Below, in pieces: positions 26,193 to 34,490 of a stretch of 64,000 nucleotides of DNA. Both the position numbers and the translations under genes were made by a program. The notes below the pieces were generated by a model that ran no database searches, was not told the origin of the DNA, and saw only the letters and a program-made list of their open reading frames with translations. Position 1 is the first letter of the stretch. Each line of letters opens with the position of its first letter. Source of the DNA: Archaeoglobus sp. UBA234 (lineage in GTDB: Archaea > Halobacteriota > Archaeoglobi > Archaeoglobales > Archaeoglobaceae); contig DACH01000005.1 of NCBI GenBank assembly GCA_002494625.1, forward strand, positions 221,238-285,237, in the 5' to 3' direction.

Positions 26193-26993
26193 TCATTTTT
26201 CAAGTGATCTTTTGATGAGCAGTTTTACAACCCCTTTTAGTGTCTCCAAGGGGTAAAGTGTCAGACTTTCCCTATACACTTTTCTGAAAATCTCCCCCTC
26301 ATCAAGACCATTTTCAATTTCCTCTTTGAGTTTCAGGGCTGACTGAATGGCTGTATCACAGTAGCTGATATCAGTGACAACGCCATCGTGTCCAAGACAC
26401 AGCTTAACGGGTTCAAGGCTCTTTATTTTCTCGATACTTCTAATATACTCTCTGAAACTGTAAAAGTACATTGGGAGGTTTCCATCGGACAGGGGAAATC
26501 CAAGCGAATCAGCAACAAGGATGTATCTCTCTTCAGGGTGGAACAGGGCTATGGAGTCAGGTGAATGACCTGGAATCTCGATAATCTCAAAATTTTTCGT
26601 CTCAGCAACTTCTTTCAATCTACTTTCTGGCTGTGGTCTTATATAGAGGTCGGAAGAGTGTGATAAGCCAGATTTTCTGCAGAACTCATCATCTTCCTTG
26701 TTCCAGATTTCGACAACCTTCTCTTTTGAAAGTATTTTTTCAGCATCTCTATGTAAAAAGAATTCAATCTCCAGTTTTTTGAGTTCTTTTATGCCGGTTA
26801 TGTGGTCAAAGTGTGCGTGAGAAACTATAACTGCCTCTATTTCCCCTGCTTCTCCACTCTCAATCAGCTTTCTTGCAGTGCATGATGTGCCTGCATCGAA
26901 AAGAATGGAATCAGAGACCTTAAAGTAGTTTATCACTCCTATTCTCACCATTTTAAGCGAATCACTGATTTTTTTAATTTCTATTGAGACCAT
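26193..26993 (-). CDS. Metallo-beta-lactamase-fold hydrolase
   Basis: A 266-aa MBL-fold protein. The metal motif is VSHAHFDHITG (HxHxDH) near residue 57, with 'EIPGHSPDSIALF', 'LVADSLGF' and 'CLGHDGVVTD' supplying the later His and Asp ligands. It resembles glyoxalase II-like and quorum-lactonase-like hydrolases; the substrate is unknown. It converges on the ATPase gene with 2 bp between stops. A TATA-like sequence about 20 bp upstream of the ATG suggests a very short or absent leader. Confidence 0.85.
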   Translation of the reverse strand: MVSIEIKKISDSLKMVRIGVINYFKVSDSILFDAGTSCTARKLIESGEAGEIEAVIVSHAHFDHITGIKELKKLEIEFFLHRDAEKILSKEKVVEIWNKEDDEFCRKSGLSHSSDLYIRPQPESRLKEVAETKNFEIIEIPGHSPDSIALFHPEERYILVADSLGFPLSDGNLPMYFYSFREYIRSIEKIKSLEPVKLCLGHDGVVTDISYCDTAIQSALKLKEEIENGLDEGEIFRKVYRESLTLYPLETLKGVVKLLIKRSLEK

Positions 26994-27044
26994 GGATATA
27001 CTTTCTTGAAGTAATATAAAAATGTGGCGAAATCAGAATGGAAA

Positions 27045-27057
27045 AGCATTATTAATC
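27045..27057 (+). promoter_or_regulatory. Promoter of the H/ACA guide RNA
   Basis: The sequence AGCATTATTAATC is centred ~25 bp before 27076, where the first H/ACA hairpin begins. That is the expected archaeal TATA-to-start distance for an independently transcribed RNA. Confidence 0.5.
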
Positions 27058-27075
27058 TTTTCGTAGAATTATAGT

Positions 27076-27295
27076 ATGTCCCCACCGGGGAGGAAGCTGA
27101 GTATGCGGTGCAGTCGATGAAGCTTTCTGCATGTGTGGGGATACACATTAGCCATGCATTTAGGTCCCCGGATGAGTGAGCAAAGCTTTCGATGAGTTCG
27201 GGACAACCCATGCATGGTACAGCCCCGGAAGGGTCAGCTGCAGGAGACTGCGGACGCAATGCAATGAAATGCGGTGTAAATTCCGGGGAACAATT
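27076..27295 (+). ncRNA. Three-hairpin H/ACA pseudouridylation guide RNA
   Basis: Three consecutive H/ACA units can be drawn by hand. Unit I: lower stem 27078-27085/27135-27142, upper stem AGGAAGC/GCUUUCU (27091-27097/27122-27128), UGAG and GAUGA kink-turn strands, ACA at 27143. Unit II: lower stem 27151-27159/27210-27218, upper stem GUCCC/GGGAC, kink-turn strands again containing UGAG and GAUGAG, ACA at 27219. Unit III: lower stem CCCCGGAA/UUCCGGGG (27223-27230/27281-27288), upper stem CUGCA/UGCGG, ACA at 27290. In each unit the upper stem ends 14-15 nt before the ACA, the diagnostic H/ACA distance. A. fulgidus is recalled to have a three-hairpin H/ACA RNA (Afu-4), which this may be. Confidence 0.85.
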
Positions 27296-27366
27296 CTTGA
27301 AATCCTTAGGTGATCAGATTAAGTTGGTAAAAAAAAGAAATAATTGGGGCTAAATTACAGCATATT

Positions 27367-27435
27367 TCAGCTTGCCATCAGTGCTATCCACGAGAGGGCA
27401 AACAGCAATATCACAAGATACACGATCAAGTCCAT
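27367..27435 (-). CDS. Possible 22-aa single-helix membrane peptide
   Basis: A 23-codon minus-strand ORF encodes an almost wholly hydrophobic peptide beginning MDLIVYLVILLFAL and ending ALMAS. It looks like one transmembrane helix. No ribosome site precedes the ATG; a weak TATA-like AGTTTTTATC lies about 25-30 bp upstream, which would allow a leaderless mRNA. It lies between the H/ACA RNA and the ArsR gene. Such short hydrophobic frames can arise by chance. Confidence 0.25.
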   Translation of the reverse strand: MDLIVYLVILLFALSWIALMAS

Positions 27436-27525
27436 GTAAGGAGTTTTATTTTCCAAGATAAAAACTTTACTGCCTCCCTGAGTTTATTCTGAAAATTTTA
27501 AATAATAAAGGGTTCAATATTCAAT

Positions 27526-27804
27526 GTGCCAGACGAAAATCTTGCAAGGGCAATCAGACCGAGAGTGAGGAGAAAAATCCTGAAAATTCTTTGCAAGAAG
27601 AAAAGAGCGTCTGTTCATGAAATTGCTGATGAATTGAACATCAGTGAATCCTCAGCTTCAAAGCATCTGAAACTCCTTTATGACCTTGGAATCCTCGAGT
27701 ATGAGGAAAAACCTCCAGAAAAGTACTACTTTATCAATGTGGAGCATATAGATGAGCTTCTTAAGGTATATGAAAGGGTTGTGGAGCAACTTTCTGCAAG
27801 GTGA
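27526..27804 (+). CDS. ArsR-type winged-helix transcriptional regulator
   Basis: A 92-aa protein with a compact wHTH: 'ASVHEIADELNISESSASKHLKLLYDLGILEYEEK' is a classic ArsR recognition helix and turn, followed by a wing 'KYYFINVEHIDELL'. It lacks the metal-site ELCVCDL motif of ArsR/SmtB. The start is GTG 27526, about 25 bp after an AT-rich TATA-like TTTTAAATAATA, hence probably leaderless. The polyferredoxin gene follows 105 bp downstream on the same strand and could be its target. Confidence 0.85.
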   Translation: MPDENLARAIRPRVRRKILKILCKKKRASVHEIADELNISESSASKHLKLLYDLGILEYEEKPPEKYYFINVEHIDELLKVYERVVEQLSAR

Positions 27805-27908
27805 TCTGCTGGAGTTATGAAATTTTAAGAATGTGTTGTGCTGTTTTCATAAATCCGGGAGTAAAGTTTATAAGTTGCTCAATGGTTCAACTGACGGGAG
27901 GTAGATGC

Positions 27909-29048
27909 ATGGGTGTTGAGGCAGAAACCGGTCTTATTTTCGATAGCGAGGTTTGTAAAGGCTGTAAACTATGTGAAAAGGTCTGCCCAAACAGAGCAAT
28001 TTTGGTTCTGAGAAACGGTAGAGGTTTTGTTTTGGAAGTTGGTGAGAACTGCTCGGAATGTGGATTATGCACAGACTTTTGCTTTTATGGAGCACTGAAA
28101 ATTAAGAAGAACGGAAGAACAGGTAGTGAATTTTCAAGGATGATTAAAGAAGAGCTTTATCAGCTTGGACTCGGAAAAGTTTTGATTGATGATAGTAAAT
28201 GTATACTGTGTGGTTTATGCATGGCTAACTGTCCCAATCATGCCGTTAAAGTAGATAGAATGGTTGATTTACACAAGCTGAGGAGGGGAGAGATTACAGT
28301 TCATGGTGACAGGTGTATTGAATGCAGGTTGTGTGTCATCTACTGTCCTACCAAGGCTGTGAGTTTAAGGGGCGGGAAACCGGAAATAGATGTGGAAAAA
28401 TGCATCTACTGTGAGATATGTTCTAAAATCTGTTTGAAAGATGCAATAGAGGTCAGATGTGACTCTTGCAGGTTACAGCCTCAAAAAGGAGAGTATATTT
28501 CGGGAGAAGTCAAGGTTGATGAGGAGAAATGCTCTCAATGTGGGATATGTTCTGAAGTCTGTCCTGAGAATGCTATCACAGTTACGAAACTGCTGAGCGG
28601 AAAGAAGGAAGTTGATATGGAGAAATGTTTTGGGCTGGATTGCTCAATCTGCCGAGAAGTTTGTCCGAATATGGCGATTGAGTACAGGTATTCTCCTGAA
28701 AAGGAGATTGTTTTCAATCACAGGTGCAATTTCTGTGGAGCATGTGAAACATTCTGTCCTGGAAATGCTATAGAAATAGATAGAAGACTTTCAGAACTAC
28801 TTGATGAACTGCCAATTCCTTTTGAACTTTCTTCAGGACAGAACAACAGGAGAAAGGAAATCATCATTGATGAGACGTGCTTTGGATGTGGTCTTTGCGC
28901 TTCCGTCTGTCCGATGATAAAAAGGGAGGAGACTGTGCAGATAGTTGATGGAAAAGGGAAAGTTATCAGTACGGAAAAGTGCACGATGTGCGGAACATGC
29001 CTGAATAACTGTCCTGTGGGTGCCATATCATTGAGAGAGCTTGGATGA
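27909..29048 (+). CDS. Polyferredoxin with about ten 4Fe-4S clusters
   Basis: A 379-aa protein with ten Cys motifs of ferredoxin type in tandem: CKGCKLCEKVC, CSECGLCTDFC, CILCGLCMANC, CIECRLCVIYC, CIYCEICSKIC, CSQCGICSEVC, CFGLDCSICREVC, CNFCGACETFC, CFGCGLCASVC and CTMCGTCLNNC. The seventh has the longer CFGLxC spacing seen in MvhB-like polyferredoxins. No signal peptide or membrane helix is present, so it should be a cytoplasmic electron wire. ATG 27909 is chosen because GGGAGGTAG lies 5 bp upstream; the open frame continues 36 codons further without a ribosome site. The partner enzyme is unknown; the hydrogenase operon converges from the other side. Confidence 0.92.
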   Translation: MGVEAETGLIFDSEVCKGCKLCEKVCPNRAILVLRNGRGFVLEVGENCSECGLCTDFCFYGALKIKKNGRTGSEFSRMIKEELYQLGLGKVLIDDSKCILCGLCMANCPNHAVKVDRMVDLHKLRRGEITVHGDRCIECRLCVIYCPTKAVSLRGGKPEIDVEKCIYCEICSKICLKDAIEVRCDSCRLQPQKGEYISGEVKVDEEKCSQCGICSEVCPENAITVTKLLSGKKEVDMEKCFGLDCSICREVCPNMAIEYRYSPEKEIVFNHRCNFCGACETFCPGNAIEIDRRLSELLDELPIPFELSSGQNNRRKEIIIDETCFGCGLCASVCPMIKREETVQIVDGKGKVISTEKCTMCGTCLNNCPVGAISLRELG

Positions 29049-29073
29049 CCGAATTAGATTTTTTTCCATATTC

Positions 29074-29565
29074 TTAGATTCCCGAGTCAGTCTCTTCTTT
29101 AATCTCTTCTTTAATTTCTTCCAGAATCAGCTTTATCACTTCTGGAACTGCTTTTTCAACCTCTTCACTGAGTTCAAGCCCCTCTTCAAAGGTTGCAGGT
29201 TCTATTCCTACGACCACAATGTCATCGGGCAGATTCAGGAATTCAGCACCCATCCTGAAGGCTGTCACAAAATCAATATCGTGCATGGAAAGAAGGTTTC
29301 CTTTCTCATTGCTGTTCAGGACATCCTTCAATTTAAACCTGTAAATATCACCTGGCTTGCCACCCCCAAGGACTGCATCGACGATAATTGCTTTTTTGCA
29401 GCCGCTGAGAAGATTTAGAAGGGATAACCCAAGAGTAGCTCCATCATGAATCTCTACATTTTCTGGAAGTCCAATCTCTCGGAGTTTTTCAACAACTCTG
29501 ACTCCTATCCCCTCATCTCTCAGAAGAATATTTCCAATACCCAGAACCACGATTTTATCGCTCAA
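29074..29565 (-). CDS. [NiFe]-hydrogenase maturation endopeptidase
   Basis: A 163-aa HyaD/HycI-family protease. 'VLGIGNILLRDEGIGVRVVE' carries the conserved Glu-type nickel ligand region, 'AIIVDAVLGGGKPGD' the conserved Asp, and 'SMHDIDF' the His. It trims the C-terminus of the hydrogenase large subunit after nickel insertion. The start is probably TTG 29565, with GGGAG 6 bp upstream; TTG 29586 is an alternative. It is the last gene of the hydrogenase operon. The tail is strongly Glu/Lys-rich. Confidence 0.93.
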   Translation of the reverse strand: MSDKIVVLGIGNILLRDEGIGVRVVEKLREIGLPENVEIHDGATLGLSLLNLLSGCKKAIIVDAVLGGGKPGDIYRFKLKDVLNSNEKGNLLSMHDIDFVTAFRMGAEFLNLPDDIVVVGIEPATFEEGLELSEEVEKAVPEVIKLILEEIKEEIKEETDSGI

Positions 29566-29607
29566 GTTAATCTCCCAGAGGGACAAAAAAGAAAATAAAT
29601 AAAAAAT

Positions 29608-30255
29608 TTACTCAACAACCTTCTCTTCTCTCTTCCCTGTGAACATTGATTTCAGAACTCCAAAGATGGTCACTGCGTATATGTGCATTATCAGAACCAC
29701 TGCGAACAGGTACATGAAGAGCAGATGTACACCTCTTACGAAAGCATAACCACTTTCGGTTCCGAATATTGGACCTATTGCATTCCCGATATCAAAAACC
29801 CATGCAAAAAAGTCCTTGAAATACATTGCAAGCCCGGTAAATCCAATGATTACTGCCAAAATGAAGTAACCCCACCAGACCATTACTTGTGTTGGAACTA
29901 TCTTTTCAACATAATCTCCTTTCTTGGGATCGTAGGCTCTTGGGTCTTCTACATGGGGTCCTCCAAACCAGGCTTTGGTTTCTGCCCAGAAAAATTTGAG
30001 GCTGTAGATTATTCTGCTGAAGGATATCCACTTCCACTCTTTGGTGAGCATATAGTATGTGAACATCACCCATAATACGCCAAAAACTAAGCCAACATAG
30101 ACATGGGTCGATGTAACATTATCTCCAAGAAATCTCAGGCCATAGTGTCCCCCGATCTCAAGCCCTGTAAGTCCCAGTATAATCCCTGTAATTGCTATGC
30201 TCCAGTGAACCATCCTTGTAAAAATTGAATGTCGGTCAACTTCCATCTTTTTCAT
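29608..30255 (-). CDS. [NiFe]-hydrogenase cytochrome b subunit
   Basis: A 215-aa membrane cytochrome b of the HyaC/HydC type. Helices lie near residues 18-40, 50-68, 120-142 and 172-200. Probable heme-binding histidines are H9/H17 (HSIFTRMVHW), H51 (STHVYVG), and H177/H190 (VHLLFMY, MHIY). It should pass electrons from the exported hydrogenase to menaquinone. It starts 9 bp after the large subunit. Confidence 0.92.
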   Translation of the reverse strand: MKKMEVDRHSIFTRMVHWSIAITGIILGLTGLEIGGHYGLRFLGDNVTSTHVYVGLVFGVLWVMFTYYMLTKEWKWISFSRIIYSLKFFWAETKAWFGGPHVEDPRAYDPKKGDYVEKIVPTQVMVWWGYFILAVIIGFTGLAMYFKDFFAWVFDIGNAIGPIFGTESGYAFVRGVHLLFMYLFAVVLIMHIYAVTIFGVLKSMFTGKREEKVVE

Positions 30256-30264
30256 AGGCTCACC

Positions 30265-31974
30265 TTACTTGATGATGAAGTGGACACCGCAGGCAATACA
30301 TGGATCGAAGCTTCTGACAACTGTTATTGCAAGCGAAGTGTTATATCCGCCCTCCTCCATGTTGAGTTGAGCCAAGCCAAGCGGTGTTAAAGCTGCAGCG
30401 AGGGCATCTCCCCAAGAAACTGTTCCAAGACCGAAAGCCGAAGCATCGATGTCCTTTTCTGGATACAGTGCATTTGCAACTGTAGGTACATCAAGTTTTG
30501 GAAGCCATGTACCCTCAAGCGCCTTTTCTACCGGTCCAGGCTGGCCCATATCGTCTCTTGGACCGAGGTTCCATGTGCTCGGGACGATACACTGATAGTG
30601 ATCTATCTTCTTGTTTCTTATCTTTGTATAGTGCAGCAAAGCTCCTCTTGGAGCATCCCACAGGCCCATACCTTCTGCGTTATCCGGCACATAGCTGTAA
30701 TCCGGGATTTTTGCATTCACGATATCATCATGCATGAACTGTTTCAGTTCAACAGCCCACTCCATTGTTTTTGTTGCGAAGAGAACTGTCTGGGCAACTC
30801 TTGCAGCAACTCTGTCAACGACCGACCCTTTTGGATTCAGAACCTTCCACTTGAAGGTAAAGCTCTCTCCTGTTACAGGGTTTGTAACATCAATCTTCCA
30901 GTTTAAGCCATAGGTGTTGATCATTCTCGCTAAGGGACCGACCTCGTAAACCTTATCCTCGTATCTTGGAGCTTTCATCCAGCCATAAGCTCCGGGCTTG
31001 TCTTTCACTACTTTCACATCACCCTGTGATGGGTGTCTGCCTGTTATGCTGTCGTCGTATCTTGAGTACTTTACATATTCCTTGATCTTTGTGTGGGTAA
31101 ACTTCTTGAAATCTCCATCCCATGCTCCGGCCTTTATTAAAGCGTTATCTCTATACCCTTCTTCTCCATCCTGTACAGCCACCCATTTGTCGTAATCGTT
31201 GTAATCGGGGAACAATCCATATGACAGGAAGTTTCCGTAGGTTGGTCCAAGGTCCTGCAATCCATTGAAGTCTATATCGAGTAATGTGCTTACAGTTTCA
31301 GCGATGTGATCGTTCTTGCTCACGATCGCCATGAAGTCAGGAACCATCACATTGACAACGAAATCCCAGAGTTCTGTCATGTTGCTGATTGTGTTGGCTA
31401 TTCTGTCGAGGGTTGGTTTTACTGTCATACCTGATGGATATTCGGATGTGTGGTGCGGGAACTTTCCACCCCACAATGCTACAACCTTGTTTGCCTTTCT
31501 CTGCATTTGTATACAGGCTGCATAGCTTGAACCAAGTCCGAGTGCTTTTATACCGTCTTTACCGAGGGCTGGGGGAACCATTGGTGGATATTTTGCGAGA
31601 ACACCAAGTTCTGGACCGATCAGCAGATATGTGTGGATCATATGGTCGTAGACATAATAGGCGCCGTGCAGGATATTTCTGGCGAGAATTGCTGCTGGTG
31701 GAGGAGTCATGCCGTAAGCATGATCCAGAGCCTGAATTGCAGTCTCACCGTGTGGGGCTGGACAGACACCGCAGATTCTCTGGGTGAGGAAGAACGCATC
31801 TCTTGGATCTCTACCCTTCAGTATGATTTCCCACCCTCTGAACAGGTTTGTGTGGCTGTATGCCTTGTCAACTACGGTCCATGTGCCTGTAGAGGTAGTT
31901 ATATCCTTTGTTTCCATCGTTACTCCCAAATGACCCTCAATTCTTGTTACAGGATCCATCTTAACAGTAGCCAT
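30265..31974 (-). CDS. [NiFe]-hydrogenase large subunit
   Basis: A 569-aa catalytic subunit. The two nickel-binding motifs are RICGVCPAPH near residue 66 and DPCIACGVH at the C-terminus. The predicted cleavage after the His leaves only a four-residue tail (FIIK), much shorter than the usual ~15 residues. Both active-site Cys codons are ordinary Cys; no selenocysteine is used. It is a group 1 uptake enzyme of the Vht/Hyn type by context: Tat-exported small subunit and cytochrome b. It lies 5 bp after the small-subunit gene. Confidence 0.96.
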   Translation of the reverse strand: MATVKMDPVTRIEGHLGVTMETKDITTSTGTWTVVDKAYSHTNLFRGWEIILKGRDPRDAFFLTQRICGVCPAPHGETAIQALDHAYGMTPPPAAILARNILHGAYYVYDHMIHTYLLIGPELGVLAKYPPMVPPALGKDGIKALGLGSSYAACIQMQRKANKVVALWGGKFPHHTSEYPSGMTVKPTLDRIANTISNMTELWDFVVNVMVPDFMAIVSKNDHIAETVSTLLDIDFNGLQDLGPTYGNFLSYGLFPDYNDYDKWVAVQDGEEGYRDNALIKAGAWDGDFKKFTHTKIKEYVKYSRYDDSITGRHPSQGDVKVVKDKPGAYGWMKAPRYEDKVYEVGPLARMINTYGLNWKIDVTNPVTGESFTFKWKVLNPKGSVVDRVAARVAQTVLFATKTMEWAVELKQFMHDDIVNAKIPDYSYVPDNAEGMGLWDAPRGALLHYTKIRNKKIDHYQCIVPSTWNLGPRDDMGQPGPVEKALEGTWLPKLDVPTVANALYPEKDIDASAFGLGTVSWGDALAAALTPLGLAQLNMEEGGYNTSLAITVVRSFDPCIACGVHFIIK

Positions 31975-31979
31975 CTATA

Positions 31980-33044
31980 TCACTCCTCCTTCTCCTCCTT
32001 CTTTCCACTGGTCACCGCTCTTTTAACACCATGTATCACGATTCCAGCGGCTGCAGCTCCGAGTAGTCCCTGTCCGAGTGTGCCAAAGTCGACCCCAAGC
32101 ACAGCGGGCAGGGAAGCGACTGGCTTGTAGAATGGTGAGAACTTATCAGGCCAGCCCGGCTCTGAACAGCCAAGGCACATGTTTGTTTCGACACAATAGC
32201 TTGTGTGCATGTTCCATTTTCTTAAAGCACAGTCTGTCCATGTTATTGGTCCTTTACAACCCATAACATATCTGCATCCTTCTTCTCCTGGTCTTCTTGT
32301 GAACACTCCTCTGTCGTAGTAGGGTCTGTAGGGGCATATCTCATCATGCATGTTCTTGCCGAAGAAGGCTTTGGGTCTTCCATAATTATCAAGGTCAGGC
32401 ATGGCGCCTATCATAATTGCTGCAATCGTCAGAACAAGGTGGTCAGGATGTACGGGACAGAGAGGAATATTGATAACTGGTTTATTAATCCCAACCTCCT
32501 TCAGGAAATCGCTAACACCCATTGCCCCTGTAGGATTTGGCTTTGCAGCCGGAATACCACCATATGTTGCGCACTGACCAACAGCAATAATTGCATCCGC
32601 AACCTCTGCAGCCTCTTTCAAATGGTCTCTGAAATCTTTTCCGGCGATTGTGCAGAATCCTTCCTGCTGAACAGCTCCTTCAACAATCAGAACTCTCTTT
32701 CCGGGAGTTCCATTCACCCATCTCTCATCCTTCAGTTTTTCAGCAAGCTTTCCTGAGGCAGGATGAATTGTTTCCATGTAATCTGGCAGTGCAATAGGCA
32801 ATCCGGAGTTTCCAACTGTGATCTCTGTCAGAATCTGCACAAGATCAGGCTCAGAAGCCTGGGCAAAGGACACTGTACATCCTGTGCATGCAGCACCATT
32901 CAGCCAGTTGATGTGCCAGTAGTCCTTACTCTGCTCAACTGCCTCAACAATTTCTGACTTGTAGGTGGTCAGAAAAGCTGTTGCACCCATTGCTGCCGCT
33001 AATTTCATAAAATTCCTTCTAGTCAACTTGGGTTTAATCTCCAT
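31980..33044 (-). CDS. [NiFe]-hydrogenase small subunit, Tat-exported
   Basis: A 354-aa precursor. The Tat signal is RRNFMKLAAAMGA near the start, so the folded small-large dimer is exported. The proximal cluster motif is AACTGCTVSF. Later Cys sites (GCKGPITWTDC, CVETNMCLGC) hold the medial and distal clusters. A C-terminal hydrophobic segment (about residues 318-340) anchors the enzyme to the membrane, followed by a Lys/Glu tail. ATG 33044 is preferred: GGGGGTCG lies 5-6 bp upstream and the Tat motif is then at residue ~9. An ATG 14 codons upstream gives an overlong signal. Confidence 0.95.
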   Translation of the reverse strand: MEIKPKLTRRNFMKLAAAMGATAFLTTYKSEIVEAVEQSKDYWHINWLNGAACTGCTVSFAQASEPDLVQILTEITVGNSGLPIALPDYMETIHPASGKLAEKLKDERWVNGTPGKRVLIVEGAVQQEGFCTIAGKDFRDHLKEAAEVADAIIAVGQCATYGGIPAAKPNPTGAMGVSDFLKEVGINKPVINIPLCPVHPDHLVLTIAAIMIGAMPDLDNYGRPKAFFGKNMHDEICPYRPYYDRGVFTRRPGEEGCRYVMGCKGPITWTDCALRKWNMHTSYCVETNMCLGCSEPGWPDKFSPFYKPVASLPAVLGVDFGTLGQGLLGAAAAGIVIHGVKRAVTSGKKEEKEE

Positions 33045-33393
33045 TAATCGACCCCCTTTCCTTTTCAAAACTTTCGTATTCATCATTCCTTTAATTTATC
33101 TCATTTAAAAATTTTTCTGTCCAATTTTGCCCTCGATAAAAATTATTCATTGTTAATCTGTCTTTTAATTAAAAATTAATAAACTTCAGCTTTCTAATGG
33201 CGTAATGGAACTTTTATTATTGGTCTATAATTTTTTTGACATTTCTGGTTATTTTTTTAAATAATTACTCGATGGAAGTTAATTAATTAAAGTGAGCTTT
33301 TTCACAGGCAAGTTTATAGCTGATAGTTTTTAGTGAAATATATAAAAAATGGCGGTGAAGAAATTTTTAATAATAAATCATTAATAAACTAAC
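33045..33393. other. AT-rich intergenic region upstream of the hydrogenase operon
   Basis: About 350 bp with no ORF of note. It separates the hydrogenase operon from the hypE stop on the same strand. It should contain the hydrogenase promoter; several TATA-like stretches occur (for example near 33095-33110 on the minus strand), and none can be singled out. Clear palindromes were not seen. Confidence 0.5.
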
Positions 33394-34431
33394 TCAGCAA
33401 ACTCTCGGAATCGGATCGGCTACTGGTGGGGGCACGATTCTTCTCGTCCCAATTGATGTCTCAAGAACAACTTCTGTGAACTCGGATGTAGCATAGCCGA
33501 TAATCTCTGCATCTCGTTGTCCTGCTTTTTTCAGGGATTTTAGTACATCATCAGCAGTCTCTGGATGTACTGCCATTACAACTTTCCCCTCATTTGCCAT
33601 TGTCAGTGGATCCAGTCCCAGAACATCACAAAAACTCTTCACATCCTCTCTTATTGGTATTCTTTCTTCCTCAATCAGAATTCCAACCCTACTTTTTTCT
33701 GCCATTTCGTTGAGGCAGGCTGCAATTCCCCCCCTTGTTGGATCTTTCATTGCTGATATACCTCCGACATCCATTGCATCTCTGAGGAAGAGCCATACAG
33801 GATAAACATCTGATTTGACATCGATGTGAAAATCGAGTTCCTCCCTTGCAACCATCACGGCACTGCCGTGTTCGGCAATTCCCCCGTTAATCAGTATCAA
33901 ATCCCCAGGTGAAATTCCGCTATCCCTTATCCATTTGAAAGGGTATTCTCTGTGCTCTCTAAGGATTTCTAAGTTTCTTTCAAGATGTCTGTTTCTTCTG
34001 CCTATCCCTGAGGTATTGGCGATAATGTCAATGTTTGATTCCACCACCTTTGTATCTCCTGTGATAATATTTGCACCAATTTTTTTAATCCACTGGCTCA
34101 TGTCATTCAGAATTTTGTCAAGCATTTCTATTTCAAATCCATCCTGAATTACGAGGGAAAGTGAAAGAAAAGCAGGCTCACCACCTTTTACTGCAATATC
34201 ATTTGCTGTTCCACATATTGCAAGACTTCCAATGCTTCCACCTGGAAATATAGGTGGATTGACAACATAGGAATCTGTTGTGAGCAGATAGTCCACATCA
34301 AAATCTGTGGAGTCTTCAAACTCATCCAGCGATATTTCAGCGACTCTACTGTTAAATCTCGTGATGATATGATTTCGAAGAAAATCCATCATGTACTTTC
34401 CGCCAGCCCCATCTTCCTTTCGGACTCTCAA
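33394..34431 (-). CDS. hypE: HypE, hydrogenase maturation (carbamoyl dehydratase)
   Basis: A 345-aa PurM-fold protein with 'DGAGGKYMMDFL' near the N-terminus, 'TGDTKVVE' and the C-terminal PRVC tail whose Cys receives the carbamoyl group from HypF and is dehydrated to thiocyanate, the source of the cyanide ligands. The start is TTG 34431, supported by GAGAGGTG 6 bp upstream. It lies 59 bp after hypF on the same strand. Confidence 0.96.
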   Translation of the reverse strand: MRVRKEDGAGGKYMMDFLRNHIITRFNSRVAEISLDEFEDSTDFDVDYLLTTDSYVVNPPIFPGGSIGSLAICGTANDIAVKGGEPAFLSLSLVIQDGFEIEMLDKILNDMSQWIKKIGANIITGDTKVVESNIDIIANTSGIGRRNRHLERNLEILREHREYPFKWIRDSGISPGDLILINGGIAEHGSAVMVAREELDFHIDVKSDVYPVWLFLRDAMDVGGISAMKDPTRGGIAACLNEMAEKSRVGILIEEERIPIREDVKSFCDVLGLDPLTMANEGKVVMAVHPETADDVLKSLKKAGQRDAEIIGYATSEFTEVVLETSIGTRRIVPPPVADPIPRVC

Positions 34432-34490
34432 ACTAACACCTCTCTGCTTGTTTGACTAGTACTGATGAGAATTTTTTATAATATTTACCT

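Noticed and set aside
27076..27295. RNase P RNA or SRP 7S RNA
   Set aside because: The GGGGAGGAAG stretch first suggested RNase P, but the universal P4 helix with its bulged U cannot be drawn, and the length is too short for SRP RNA. Three H/ACA units explain the whole sequence.
30265..33044. Selenocysteine in the hydrogenase
   Set aside because: All active-site positions are ordinary Cys codons and no in-frame TGA interrupts the genes.
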